Positions 51,644 to 60,402 of a stretch of 64,000 nt of DNA are shown one piece after another. The notes beneath the pieces were generated by a model, which worked only from the letters and a program-made list of their open reading frames with translations, was not told where the DNA came from and searched no databases. Origin of the DNA: WLMZ01 sp043753895 (GTDB lineage Bacteria; Actinomycetota; Acidimicrobiia; Acidimicrobiales; Ilumatobacteraceae); the NCBI GenBank assembly GCA_043753895.1, contig JAYUWK010000163.1, positions 3,941 to 67,940 of the forward strand, in the 5' to 3' direction. A program made the position numbers and the translations under genes. How positions within the stretch are numbered: position 1 is the first letter of the stretch; every line of letters begins with the position of its first letter.

Positions 51644-52570
51644 ATGGATGAACTTCGCTACGACGGCCAGGTTGCCGTGATCACCGGTGCCGGGCGCAAT
51701 CTGGGCCGTGCCTACGCGCTTCTCCTGGCGTCACGCGGCGCCAAGGTGGTGGTCAACGACATCGGTGTTGGCATCAGCGACACCGATGGTGTAGCCGACG
51801 CGCCCGCAACGAATCCAGCGCTCGAGGTGGTGGCTGAGATCACCGCGGCGGGTGGTGAAGCCGTCGCCGATGCGCACTCCATTGTCGACGCCGGGGCCGA
51901 GGGCGGAGCAGCCATCGTGCACACAGCGCTCGACGCATATGGCCGCATTGACATCGTCATCAACAACGCAGGTGTCGTTCGCCAAGCCCCGGTGCCCGAA
52001 CTCAGCGACGAGTTCTGTCGGGCGATGACCGACACGCACATGCTCGGCACGATGAACGTGACGCGTGCGGCGTGGCCGCATCTCGCTACGCAGGGTTATG
52101 GGCGCATTGTGAATGTGTCGAGCGGCGCAGGTCTCATCGGATTCCCGAACATGACCATGTATGGCGGCGTGAAACTTGGCGTGGTCGGGCTGAGCCGAGC
52201 GATGGCGGTGGAGGGTCGAGCCTGCGGCATCGTTGTGAATGTGGTCGCGCCGCAGGCGAGCGTTCGCGGCAGCGATTTCGGGCCGATGAAGTGGACGCCC
52301 GCGCTGGCCGAGTGGCTGTCACCCGAGCAGATCAGTGGCCTCGTCGCGTATCTCGCCCATGAGTCGTGTACCACCACCGGCGAGCTGTTCAACGTCGGCG
52401 GCGGTTTGATCGCGAGAGTCGTGCTGGCCGCAGCCGAAGGCGTTCAGGAACGGCCGATGACGCCGGAGGCCGTGGCTGCGCATTGGGACGAGATCATGGG
52501 CCAACCGGTGCGTGAAGCGCCTGCCGGGCGGGCGATCGGGCGCAAGATGATGCAGGGCTATCAGCCCTGA
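51644..52570 (+). CDS. SDR dehydrogenase, 3-hydroxyacyl-CoA/17-beta-HSD4-like
   Basis: NAD(P)-dependent short-chain dehydrogenase of 308 residues. The cofactor motif is TGAGRNLGRAYA, the structural motif NNAG is in IVINNAGVV, the catalytic Ser is in NVSSGAG and the YxxxK pair is in YGGVK. The insertion after strand 2 (DIGVGISDTDG) and the C-terminal extension resemble the dehydrogenase domain of peroxisomal multifunctional enzyme. It probably oxidises a 3-hydroxyacyl-CoA in the same pathway as the divergent ligase. Confidence 0.88.
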   Translation: MDELRYDGQVAVITGAGRNLGRAYALLLASRGAKVVVNDIGVGISDTDGVADAPATNPALEVVAEITAAGGEAVADAHSIVDAGAEGGAAIVHTALDAYGRIDIVINNAGVVRQAPVPELSDEFCRAMTDTHMLGTMNVTRAAWPHLATQGYGRIVNVSSGAGLIGFPNMTMYGGVKLGVVGLSRAMAVEGRACGIVVNVVAPQASVRGSDFGPMKWTPALAEWLSPEQISGLVAYLAHESCTTTGELFNVGGGLIARVVLAAAEGVQERPMTPEAVAAHWDEIMGQPVREAPAGRAIGRKMMQGYQP

Positions 52571-52582
52571 AGCTCCGTCGTA

Positions 52583-53476
52583 CTACGGCGCGAGTGTGGC
52601 CGGGTCGAGATAGCTCACCACGCCGTGTCCGGCATTGAACGCCTCGATGTCGTCGGTGGCTGGACCGGTGAGCGGCCCGTCACAGGGCGCGGGCGCTCCG
52701 AGAGAACGGCCCTTGGCATCGGTAGCCGCCGGTGCCACGACCGTGGGGAACAGGGTGGTTGTGTCCGGGCACGTCGGCACGTTGATGACCGTGAGCAGCC
52801 TCGGGGTGCCGGTGCGATAGGTCTCGAGTGTGTCGGCGAAGAAACCAGTGAGCACGGTCACGCTTGCCGGGAAGTACGGTGCGGCAGGGGCCACGGCAAC
52901 ACCCTGGCTGATGGCGATCGCGGGGATGCCGGCGCGTGCTGCCGTCGCCGCAGCTCCAACGGTTCCGGAGATGGTGTTCAGCGGTCCGTAGTTTTGCCCG
53001 AGGTTCGAGCCGGAGACAACCAGATCGGGCTTGGTCGCCAGCCCGCCGTTGATGGCCCACAGCACCGAGTCAGCAGGAAACCCGGCCACCGACTTGGCGG
53101 GGTAGCCGCTCAGCGTTTGCACATCGGCAACGACCAGCGATGCGCCGGGTGTGGACTTGTCGCCGGTGCCACTCTGATTGGTAGCCGGGGCGACGACACT
53201 CACCTCTACATTCGCAACGGTCCGCAGGTACTGGACGATCGCATCGATGCCGGGGGCATCAAAGCCGTCGTCGTTGGTGACGAGAACATGCAGCACCTTG
53301 GATGCCAACGTGGTGGTCGGCGCCGGCGTCGTGGGTGGTTGTGTAGTGACCGCCTGACTGGACGGCGACTCGGTGCCTGTCGGGCCAGATGGTGTCGGTG
53401 CCGAGGACTTGCTGCTGCTGCACGACGAGGCTGAAAGCGCCAGCACGCCAATGATAAGGAGGGAACGCTTCTTCAC
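52583..53476 (-). CDS. Secreted SurE-like nucleotidase/phosphatase lipoprotein
   Basis: A 297-residue lipoprotein. The signal ends ALSASSC and a long Ser/Thr/Pro linker (residues about 20-55) precedes a SurE fold with VTNDDGFDAPGIDAIV and VSGSNLGQNYGPLNTISGTVGAA, which are the metal and phosphate motifs. SurE proteins are normally cytosolic stationary-phase nucleotidases, so surface display suggests scavenging phosphate from outside nucleotides or phosphomonoesters. The start is GTG at 53476, after TAGACA-N8. It converges with the SDR gene. Confidence 0.86.
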   Translation of the reverse strand: MKKRSLLIIGVLALSASSCSSSKSSAPTPSGPTGTESPSSQAVTTQPPTTPAPTTTLASKVLHVLVTNDDGFDAPGIDAIVQYLRTVANVEVSVVAPATNQSGTGDKSTPGASLVVADVQTLSGYPAKSVAGFPADSVLWAINGGLATKPDLVVSGSNLGQNYGPLNTISGTVGAAATAARAGIPAIAISQGVAVAPAAPYFPASVTVLTGFFADTLETYRTGTPRLLTVINVPTCPDTTTLFPTVVAPAATDAKGRSLGAPAPCDGPLTGPATDDIEAFNAGHGVVSYLDPATLAP

Positions 53477-53528
53477 GGTGCAGGTGTCTAGCAGAAGACC
53501 ACTCGGACGGGCACCTTGTGCGTGGACG

Positions 53529-53999
53529 TCAACCGGCCGGGAGCTCGGACATTGCCTGCAGCAACGTGTTCCACGCCAGCGTGGCGCACTTGATGCGTAC
53601 CGGGAACTTCACAACGCCCTGCAGCGCCTCGAGATCGCCGAGTTTGACCTCGGGAACTAGTGCGGCTGCGTCGTCCTCGGCGGCGAATGCCTCGGCGTCT
53701 TCGATGCTCATCATGCCCTTGAAGCGACGAACGAGCGCGTTGACCTCGACCAGGCTCTTGCCCTTCACAGCCTGGCTCATCATGCTCGCCGATGACTGGC
53801 TGATGCTGCAGCCGGAGCCGGCGACTTTGATGTCGTTGACCACACCATCGACGACATCGAGATACACCTGAATCTCGTCGCCACAGAGAGGGTTGTGACC
53901 CTCGGCGCGAACCGCAGGTGGGGGCAACTCGCCGCGGTTGCGGGGAGTGCGGTAGTGATCGAGGATGATCTCGCGATAGAGATCTTCTAAGCCAGGCAT
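53529..53999 (-). CDS. sufU: Fe-S scaffold/sulfur-transfer protein SufU
   Basis: A 156-residue IscU-like protein that accepts sulfur from SufS. The three conserved cysteines are in HNPLCGDEIQVYL, VAGSGCSISQSSASMM and RIKCATLAW, and the insertion between the second and third marks SufU rather than IscU. It follows sufS by 21 bases as the last gene of the second suf locus. Confidence 0.93.
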   Translation of the reverse strand: MPGLEDLYREIILDHYRTPRNRGELPPPAVRAEGHNPLCGDEIQVYLDVVDGVVNDIKVAGSGCSISQSSASMMSQAVKGKSLVEVNALVRRFKGMMSIEDAEAFAAEDDAAALVPEVKLGDLEALQGVVKFPVRIKCATLAWNTLLQAMSELPAG

Positions 54000-54020
54000 G
54001 AGGACCCTCCCGTTAGCCGT

Positions 54021-55253
54021 TCAGAATCCGAAGATATCGCTAGCGCCGCCAAGTGCGTCGGAAAGCGCATCGGCGTCGGACTCGTCGTTGTAGATGTAGA
54101 AGCTGGCACGTGCCGTGGCGTTGACGCCGAGAAGGCGCATCAATGGCTTCGCGCAGTGGTGGCCGGCTCGTACGCACACGTTGCGTTGGTCGAGCACCTG
54201 GCTCACGTCGTGCGGGTGGATGTCGCGGAACGCGAAGCTCAGAGTGGCGCCACGGACCTCGATGTTGGACGGGCCATGGATGGTGATGTCGTCGCCATAG
54301 CGCTCGTTCAGGGTGCGCAGCGCGTAGGTCGTGATGTCCATCTCGTGGCGACGCACGTTGGCCATGCCCAGGCAGGTGAGGTAATCGACGGCTGCTCCCA
54401 TACCGATGGCCTCGATGATGGGCGGTGTACCGGCTTCGAACTTGGCAGGCAGCGGAGCACACGTGAATCCGTCGAGGCGGACATCGGCGATCATGTTGCC
54501 CCCGCCGAGGAACGGCGGCATCGCATCGAGGAGCGCCTCGCGCCCCCACAACACGCCGATGCCACTGGGCCCGCAGAGCTTGTGGCTGCTGAACGCCATG
54601 AAGTCGGCGCCCCAGGCCTGTACGTCGGTGACGTTGTGGGGCACGTATTGGCAGCCGTCGACGATGGCAATGGCGCCGGCTGCGTGGGCAGCGTCGCACA
54701 GAAGCTTCACGGGGGTGATGGTGCCGAGCACATTGCTCATCGCTGTGAAGCTGAAGATCTTTGCCCCATCGAGCAGCGCGCCGAGATCGGTGAGGTCGAG
54801 TTGACCGTCGTGCGTGAGCGGAACCCAGCGCAAGATGATGCCTCGCTCGGCGGCGAGCATGTGCCATGGCACGATGTTCGCGTGGTGCTCCATATGGGTG
54901 AGCACCACGACATCGCCGGCGACGAGGTTGGTGCGACCCCAACTCTGGGCAACGAGGTTCAGTGATTCGGTGGCGTTCTTGGTGAAGACGATCTCGTCGG
55001 TGGAGCGAGCGTTGATGAAACGGGCCACCTTGCGGCGGGCACCTTCGAACGCATCGGTCGCTTCGGCCGCCAAACGGTACGCGCTGCGGTTGATCGGCGC
55101 GTACGAGGTTTCCATGAACGTGGACATCGCCTCGATGACCTGACGCGGCTTCTGCGCCGTGTTGGCCGAGTCGAGGTACACGATGGGCACGCCGTCGATC
55201 AGGCGGTCGAAGATGGGGAAGTCCTTGCGGATGATTGCGCCGTCGAGTGTCAT
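54021..55253 (-). CDS. sufS: Cysteine desulfurase SufS
   Basis: PLP-dependent desulfurase that takes sulfur from cysteine for cluster assembly, 410 residues. The PLP lysine is in MAFSSHKLCGPSGIGVLWG, the catalytic Cys is in RAGHHCAKPLM, and the N terminus (KDFPIFDRLIDGVPIVYLDSANTAQKP) is typical. The cysteine loop is the short SufS type. It starts four bases after the sufC2 stop, clearly in the same operon. Confidence 0.94.
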   Translation of the reverse strand: MTLDGAIIRKDFPIFDRLIDGVPIVYLDSANTAQKPRQVIEAMSTFMETSYAPINRSAYRLAAEATDAFEGARRKVARFINARSTDEIVFTKNATESLNLVAQSWGRTNLVAGDVVVLTHMEHHANIVPWHMLAAERGIILRWVPLTHDGQLDLTDLGALLDGAKIFSFTAMSNVLGTITPVKLLCDAAHAAGAIAIVDGCQYVPHNVTDVQAWGADFMAFSSHKLCGPSGIGVLWGREALLDAMPPFLGGGNMIADVRLDGFTCAPLPAKFEAGTPPIIEAIGMGAAVDYLTCLGMANVRRHEMDITTYALRTLNERYGDDITIHGPSNIEVRGATLSFAFRDIHPHDVSQVLDQRNVCVRAGHHCAKPLMRLLGVNATARASFYIYNDESDADALSDALGGASDIFGF

Positions 55254-55256
55254 TGC

Positions 55257-56006
<750 letters not shown>

Positions 56007-56041
56007 GCTGGCCAGTGTAGGCAGGTGGACGGGTGATTAAC

Positions 56042-56055
56042 ACTACGTCCATAGG
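56042..56055. promoter_or_regulatory. suf element at sufC2 (CCTATGGACGTAGT on the minus strand)
   Basis: Shares CTATGG-N-CGTAGTG with the sufB element and ATTTCTCCTAyGG with the sufD element. It is placed near the -35 region of the leaderless sufC2 promoter. The rest of the 88-base gap to the desaturase gene holds no gene. Confidence 0.62.
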
Positions 56056-56094
56056 AGAAATGGGGGCCGGTGCTCCGGGCCGCGCATGCGATGG

Positions 56095-57075
56095 TCAGGG
56101 TCGCGTACAAAGCGCTCTCCAGAGTTCGCCGTAGCTCGGGTGTTCGAGCGTGTCGTCGACGTATCCGGCGTCGCGAAGAGCCCGGTGGTACCGCGGCAGG
56201 TTGCGGAAGGGCACGCCCGAATCTACGTGGTGGGCCAGGTGTAGCCCGATGTTGTACGGGACAATCAGGAAACGCGCGCCAACGTGCTGGCGCACCGAGT
56301 GAGTCGTGAGGCGGCGGTCCTTGGACGCCATCATCCCGCCGTGTTCGCCGATGCTGCGCAACCGGTTGATGACCCTCCATACGCTGAGAAAAGGCAGCAG
56401 CCAGAACACCGGATACAGCCACCAGACTCCGGCGGCGATACACGCTGCGAGCAGGATCAGTTGCAGGCCCCAGATCTTGTACTGCGTGTGGCGCACGACC
56501 GAATCGGGTGCGCGCAGCCCACGAAGTTGCTGACGTAACAGCTTGAACCCGGTGCGACCAGTGGCATCGCGCATCAGCTTGCGCCGCAATGACGCACGGC
56601 TCACGGGGTAGTTGGCGTAGAGCGCGATGTCAGGTTCGTCGGGCCCGAACTCTTCGCGGTGATGGGCCATGTGCACGCGTCGGTAGCCATCGGTGGTGGT
56701 GAAGCCCGGGTAGCCGAGCATCCAGCGACCGACCCAATCGTTGAGTGAGCGGTTCTTGAACAGCAACCGGTGCGCAGCCTCGTGCATCAGCGAGGCGAAC
56801 TGCGCGTGTGCACGGCCCATCAGCACGAAGACGACGGGCCATGCGAGCAAACGCCACAGCCCGGGGGTCCAGATCGCCAGCCCGAGCAGCGCTGCTGTCT
56901 GCACGTACAGGCTGACCACGCTGACGCCGTTACGCAGCGAGGGGATGCGTCTGAGTTCATCACGGAATTCGGGTTGCGGGCGACCGTCGATGCGGATGGT
57001 CTCGGTGACGTGGGCCTGTGGCAGTTCGTCGAGACTCGGGCTCATGCCCCCGAGCAGCACGCCGACACTGTTCAT
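56095..57075 (-). CDS. Membrane fatty-acid desaturase
   Basis: Di-iron membrane desaturase or hydroxylase of 326 residues. The three histidine boxes are SLMHEAAHRLLF, VHMAHHREEFG and LHLAHHVDSGVPF, separated by hydrophobic helices. It introduces a double bond or hydroxyl into an acyl chain; the position is unknown. ATG 57075 overlaps the stop of the upstream MBL gene (TGATG), so the two are translationally coupled; an ATG at 57096 inside that gene is less likely. Confidence 0.87.
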   Translation of the reverse strand: MNSVGVLLGGMSPSLDELPQAHVTETIRIDGRPQPEFRDELRRIPSLRNGVSVVSLYVQTAALLGLAIWTPGLWRLLAWPVVFVLMGRAHAQFASLMHEAAHRLLFKNRSLNDWVGRWMLGYPGFTTTDGYRRVHMAHHREEFGPDEPDIALYANYPVSRASLRRKLMRDATGRTGFKLLRQQLRGLRAPDSVVRHTQYKIWGLQLILLAACIAAGVWWLYPVFWLLPFLSVWRVINRLRSIGEHGGMMASKDRRLTTHSVRQHVGARFLIVPYNIGLHLAHHVDSGVPFRNLPRYHRALRDAGYVDDTLEHPSYGELWRALCTRP

Positions 57076-57689
57076 CACCAGCCCCGATCGACCCATTCCT
57101 GAAGGTGTGGTCGCTCGTTGCCGATGGTTGTGTCCACGCCGTGGCCGGGCAACACGATGGTGCTCGCCGGGAACGTGAACAGCTTGTTGTCAATGGAGTC
57201 GATGATGGTCTCGAAGCTGCTGCCTTCGAACTTGGTGTTCCCCGGTCCGCCCGGGAACAACGTGTCACCTGAGAACAGCAAAGGGGTGCCCTCGACGTGG
57301 AACGAAATGGAACCTGCAGTGTGGCCGGGGTTGTGGATCGCGTGCAGGCGCAGGTTGCCGACTTCGATGATCTCGGCATCGTCGATGAACACGTCGTAGC
57401 CCACGTCTTTGAGCATTGGTGCGTCGGCCGCTGCAATGGCCACCTGGAGACCGGCCTCACGCATCGCGGGCACGGCCTGGATGTGGTCCCAGTGGCCGTG
57501 GGTCTCGAGCACGCGGCGCACGTTGAGGCGGGTGCAGAGTTCGAGCAGCTTCTCGTGTTCGTTGGCAGCGTCGATCAATACCGCTTCGCCGGTTTCGCGG
57601 CAGCGCACCACGAACACATTGTTGTCGTACGAGCCGACGACGAGCCGGTGTACCTCGAGACGACTATCGGCCCAATGCAGAGTGGTCAT
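57075..57689 (-). CDS. Metallo-beta-lactamase-fold hydrolase (glyoxalase II-like)
   Basis: A 204-residue zinc hydrolase. It has LETHGHWDHIQAVPAM (HxHxDH), HNPGHTAGSISF, LFSGDTLFPGGPG with the bridging Asp, and a final His in VLPGHGVDTTIG. The pattern fits small glyoxalase II-like thioester hydrolases. ATG 57689 stands six bases behind CAGACT (leaderless), which is why the TTG at 57695 was not used. Coupling to the desaturase suggests a lipid-related role, but this is not shown. Confidence 0.86.
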   Translation of the reverse strand: MTTLHWADSRLEVHRLVVGSYDNNVFVVRCRETGEAVLIDAANEHEKLLELCTRLNVRRVLETHGHWDHIQAVPAMREAGLQVAIAAADAPMLKDVGYDVFIDDAEIIEVGNLRLHAIHNPGHTAGSISFHVEGTPLLFSGDTLFPGGPGNTKFEGSSFETIIDSIDNKLFTFPASTIVLPGHGVDTTIGNERPHLQEWVDRGW

Positions 57690-57735
57690 GTCCAAAGTCT
57701 GCCAGCCGCGCGCCCGAACGCGTGCGTCAGCGCGA

Positions 57736-58140
57736 TCAGGCGGAGAGGACCTCGAAGTCCATCGAGAGGGCCACGGGGATCTGCGCGGCGTCGAAGGTGA
57801 CGAATCGTATTGGACGGGGCAGGCGGTCGGCGGCGGCGAGGTGCAGCGCGTCGCTGAGCCGAAGTGGCTGATCGCGCATCAGCCGTCCGGCGCGATCGAG
57901 GCATGCCTGATCGACGGGCACGATCGCGATGCGGTCCCACGTGAGACGAACATAATCCTCGATGTCCTGACGGAAGATTGCCTCGTCGGTGACACGATCG
58001 ATCAGCGCAAGCGCCTCCACGAGCGTGAGCGCGCTGGTACACCAATCGGCGTCACGGGCCATCGCGTCGACCACATGGGCGCGAGCCGGTGCGTCGATGT
58101 GCAACGCAACCAGCGCGCTGGCATCGATGTAGAGCGTCAT
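57736..58140 (-). CDS. VapC-like PIN-domain toxin
   Basis: A 134-residue PIN-domain ribonuclease. Acidic residues are in LYIDASALVALH, LTLVEALAL, LRLSDALHLAAA and RFVTFDAAQ, the four-acid metal site of VapC. ATG 58140 has GAGGTACGGGG in front; an upstream GTG at 58161 would start inside the 17-bp repeat. The antitoxin gene is 30 bases upstream. Confidence 0.87.
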   Translation of the reverse strand: MTLYIDASALVALHIDAPARAHVVDAMARDADWCTSALTLVEALALIDRVTDEAIFRQDIEDYVRLTWDRIAIVPVDQACLDRAGRLMRDQPLRLSDALHLAAADRLPRPIRFVTFDAAQIPVALSMDFEVLSA

Positions 58141-58146
58141 CCCCGT

Positions 58147-58186
58147 ACCTCGTTCATCCACGGACCTCGTTCACCCACGGACCTCG
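58147..58186. repeat. 17-bp tandem repeat at the vapB-vapC junction
   Basis: ACCTCGTTCAyCCACGG occurs twice in full and once as its first six bases. It spans the antitoxin stop codon and the ribosome site of the toxin gene. As 17 is not a multiple of three, each unit shifts frame: on the minus strand one unit supplies the vapB stop, and the next the toxin's ribosome site. Confidence 0.8.
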
Positions 58187-58452
58187 CGTAACAGCCGGTC
58201 GAGGCGGAGGCTGCCCCACACTGTGATGGTGCCGCGGATCGGCGCGTCGGTGGCGCCAGACCGTCGCGGCGCGATGAGCAGACCCTGCGCGACGAGCTCG
58301 TCGAGCGTGCGTTCCGCGCCATGACTCGTGAGCGGGCCCAACTGCGCAACGGGCCTGCCGCCGACGGTGATGATCGTGGTCTGGCCGGCCTCGGCGCGAC
58401 GCACGACTGCAGCTGCACTGGCCCGAAGATCGCGGATGCCCACTTTGTCCAT
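58171..58452 (-). CDS. VapB/Phd-like antitoxin
   Basis: A 93-residue Phd/YefM-type antitoxin. The N-terminal DNA-binding fold reads VGIRDLRASAAAVVRRAEAG followed by TIITVGGRPVAQLGPL, and the remaining tail would wrap the PIN toxin. It precedes the toxin in the usual order. Palindromic GTGTAC sites lie just upstream and are probably bound by the antitoxin for autoregulation. The C-terminal residues REVRG come from the 17-bp repeat. Confidence 0.86.
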   Translation of the reverse strand: MDKVGIRDLRASAAAVVRRAEAGQTTIITVGGRPVAQLGPLTSHGAERTLDELVAQGLLIAPRRSGATDAPIRGTITVWGSLRLDRLLREVRG

Positions 58453-58459
58453 CACCAGA

Positions 58460-58477
58460 GTGTACGCATGTGTACAC
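58460..58477. promoter_or_regulatory. Probable VapB operator (GTGTACGCAT-GTGTACAC)
   Basis: Two GTGTAC sites ten bases apart, the second forming the perfect palindrome GTGTACAC, located 7 bases upstream of the antitoxin ATG. One-turn spacing and position fit autoregulation by the antitoxin. The gap to the divergent acyl-CoA dehydrogenase is otherwise empty. Confidence 0.6.
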
Positions 58478-58513
58478 GTCTGGGTTTGCATCATCGCCGA
58501 GGCAAGCGCCATC

Positions 58514-59638
58514 ATGTCGCCCATGAACTTTGCATTCACCGACGAACAAGAAGAACTCCGCAAGACAGTCCGCAGCTTCCTCGAGAGCAAGTCGGCCGAG
58601 ACCGCCGTGCGCGAGCAGATGGACACCGAGTCGGGTTTCGACCCCGCGGTGTGGAGCCAGATGGGCGAGCAGATGGGTCTGCAGGGTCTGCACATCCCCG
58701 AGGCCTACGGCGGCAGCGGCTACGGCTATGTCGAACTCGGCATCGTGCTCGAGGAGATGGGTCGCTCGCTGTTGTGCGCACCCTTCTTCAGCACCGTCGT
58801 GCTCGCCGCCAACACCCTCATTCACAGCGGTGACGAGGCTGCCAAGAACGCGTACCTGCCCGGCATCGCCAGCGGCGAGACCATCGCCACGTTGGCCTTC
58901 ACCGAGCCCAGCGGCAAGTGGGACGAAGCCGGCATCACGATGCCGGCAACGGTCAGTGGCGACAGCTACACCCTCACTGGCACGAAGATGTTCGTGATCG
59001 ATGGCCACACGGCGAACCTCATCATCGTTGCGGCTCGCACCGCTAGTGGCGTGAGCCTGTTCGCCGTTGACGGCGACGCAGCGGGGCTCACCCGCACGGC
59101 GCTGTCCACCATGGACCAGACCCGCAAGCAGGCCAAGCTCGAGTTCTCGAACACGCCCGCAACGCTCATCGGCGCCGAGGGCAAGGGTTGGGACGTACTC
59201 AGCACGGTGCTCGACCTCGCAGCTGTCGGCCTGGCCGCCGAGCAGGTCGGCGGTGCCCAGAAGGTGCTCGACATGGCCGTGGAGTACGCCAAGGTGCGCG
59301 TACAGTTCGGCCGCCCCATTGGTTCGTTTCAGGCCATCAAGCATAAGTGTGCCGACATGCTGCTCGAAGTCGAGTCGGCCAAGTCCGCTGCCTACTACGG
59401 CATGTGGTGTGCATCGGAGATGAACGACGAGCTCGCCTCAGTGGCCTCGTTGGCCAAGGCGTACTGCTCAGAGGCCTACTTCCACGCAACGGCCGAGAAC
59501 ATCCAGATCCACGGTGGCATCGGTTTCACCTGGGAGCACCCGGCACACCTGTACTTCAAGCGTGCCAAGTCGAGCGAACTGCTCTTCGGTGATCCCACGT
59601 ACCACCGCGAGTTGCTCGCACAGCGCATCGGCATCTGA
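58514..59638 (+). CDS. Acyl-CoA dehydrogenase
   Basis: FAD-dependent enzyme of 374 residues that introduces the alpha-beta double bond in an acyl-CoA. It has FAFTDEQEELRKTVRSFLE, LAFTEPSGKWDE for the flavin site and YAKVRVQFGRPIGSFQAIKH. HGGIGFTWEHPAHLYFKRAK includes the region of the catalytic Glu; the wording is like the FadE subunits of steroid and side-chain degraders. The ATG at 58514 has GAGG in front; ATG 58523 is equally possible. No TCTGACG operator is present here. Confidence 0.88.
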   Translation: MSPMNFAFTDEQEELRKTVRSFLESKSAETAVREQMDTESGFDPAVWSQMGEQMGLQGLHIPEAYGGSGYGYVELGIVLEEMGRSLLCAPFFSTVVLAANTLIHSGDEAAKNAYLPGIASGETIATLAFTEPSGKWDEAGITMPATVSGDSYTLTGTKMFVIDGHTANLIIVAARTASGVSLFAVDGDAAGLTRTALSTMDQTRKQAKLEFSNTPATLIGAEGKGWDVLSTVLDLAAVGLAAEQVGGAQKVLDMAVEYAKVRVQFGRPIGSFQAIKHKCADMLLEVESAKSAAYYGMWCASEMNDELASVASLAKAYCSEAYFHATAENIQIHGGIGFTWEHPAHLYFKRAKSSELLFGDPTYHRELLAQRIGI

Positions 59639-59685
59639 TCCGCCGCCCGGCTCGGCGCGCGCCACTCGTTGGTAGGCTCGCCGCA

Positions 59686-60144
59686 GTGCCTACCATCACC
59701 TTGGTCTTCGTCGTGCTTGCCGCGGTGTTCACGTTTGTGCTTGCCGCAGTCGTCGTCGGACGCGAGGCCCATCGGCTCGATTCGCTCGCGCCCCGCGTGG
59801 TCTACATGGAAGAACAAGCGCTGTCGTTCGTAGCCGAGCGCCTGCCCGCCGACACCCAATCGCGACTCACGCTCGACGAACTCGCTCAACTCCTCACGTT
59901 CCACCTGCGCTGGCTCAACACCAAGGGTCTGCAGCCTGATCACGTGATCGATCGCCCGCAGGACATCGATGCCACAGTCGTGGTCGATGAAGACAACGTC
60001 ACTGCGTTCCTCATCGGAGAAGCGGAACGCAACGGCGTGGAGATCCTCGACGATGTCGATGTCGTGCGCGTCGTCGAGGCGCATCAGCAGTATTTCGATG
60101 CCATCGGTGCGGTCGGTCCGCTGGCCAGCGAAATCGACGGTTGA
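59686..60144 (+). CDS. Membrane-anchored conserved protein of unknown function
   Basis: A 152-residue protein with one N-terminal membrane helix (TLVFVVLAAVFTFVLAAVVVG) and a soluble domain (EEQALSFVAERLPADTQSRL, LRWLNTKGLQPDHVID, GEAERNGVEILDDVDVVRVVEAHQQYF). I do not recognise the family, although the pattern looks like a conserved actinobacterial protein. The GTG start stands seven bases behind TAGGCT. The next small gene follows on the same strand after 27 bases. Confidence 0.68.
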   Translation: MPTITLVFVVLAAVFTFVLAAVVVGREAHRLDSLAPRVVYMEEQALSFVAERLPADTQSRLTLDELAQLLTFHLRWLNTKGLQPDHVIDRPQDIDATVVVDEDNVTAFLIGEAERNGVEILDDVDVVRVVEAHQQYFDAIGAVGPLASEIDG

Positions 60145-60171
60145 GACAAAGGACGGCTAGGTTTTCCGGCC

Positions 60172-60396
60172 ATGGAGCGCCCCGCTCGGTTTGAGCACAC
60201 CCAGTTTCTTGGCGACAAGCGCACACAATTGGTCTACGACGTCGATGCCTGGACTGACACCGATGTGATCGACGAGATTGTTGCATCCGAAACTGGTTTG
60301 TGTTTCGGTCCCGACACGCTGGTAGAAGCCCGCAATCGCGGCTACACGCTGGCCACTCCGGGCGCGCGCCGCAGGTACCGCAAACCGCGTGACTGA
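60172..60396 (+). CDS. Small protein of unknown function
   Basis: A 74-residue soluble protein (EHTQFLGDKRTQLVYDVDAW, GLCFGPDTLVEARNRGY, basic end RRRYRKPRD). No family is recognised. It lies between the membrane-anchored protein and the alpha/beta hydrolase on the same strand with short gaps on both sides, so it is probably translated from their common transcript. Its own TAGGTT box lies eight bases before the ATG. Confidence 0.62.
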   Translation: MERPARFEHTQFLGDKRTQLVYDVDAWTDTDVIDEIVASETGLCFGPDTLVEARNRGYTLATPGARRRYRKPRD

Positions 60397-60402
60397 GCAG
60401 TT

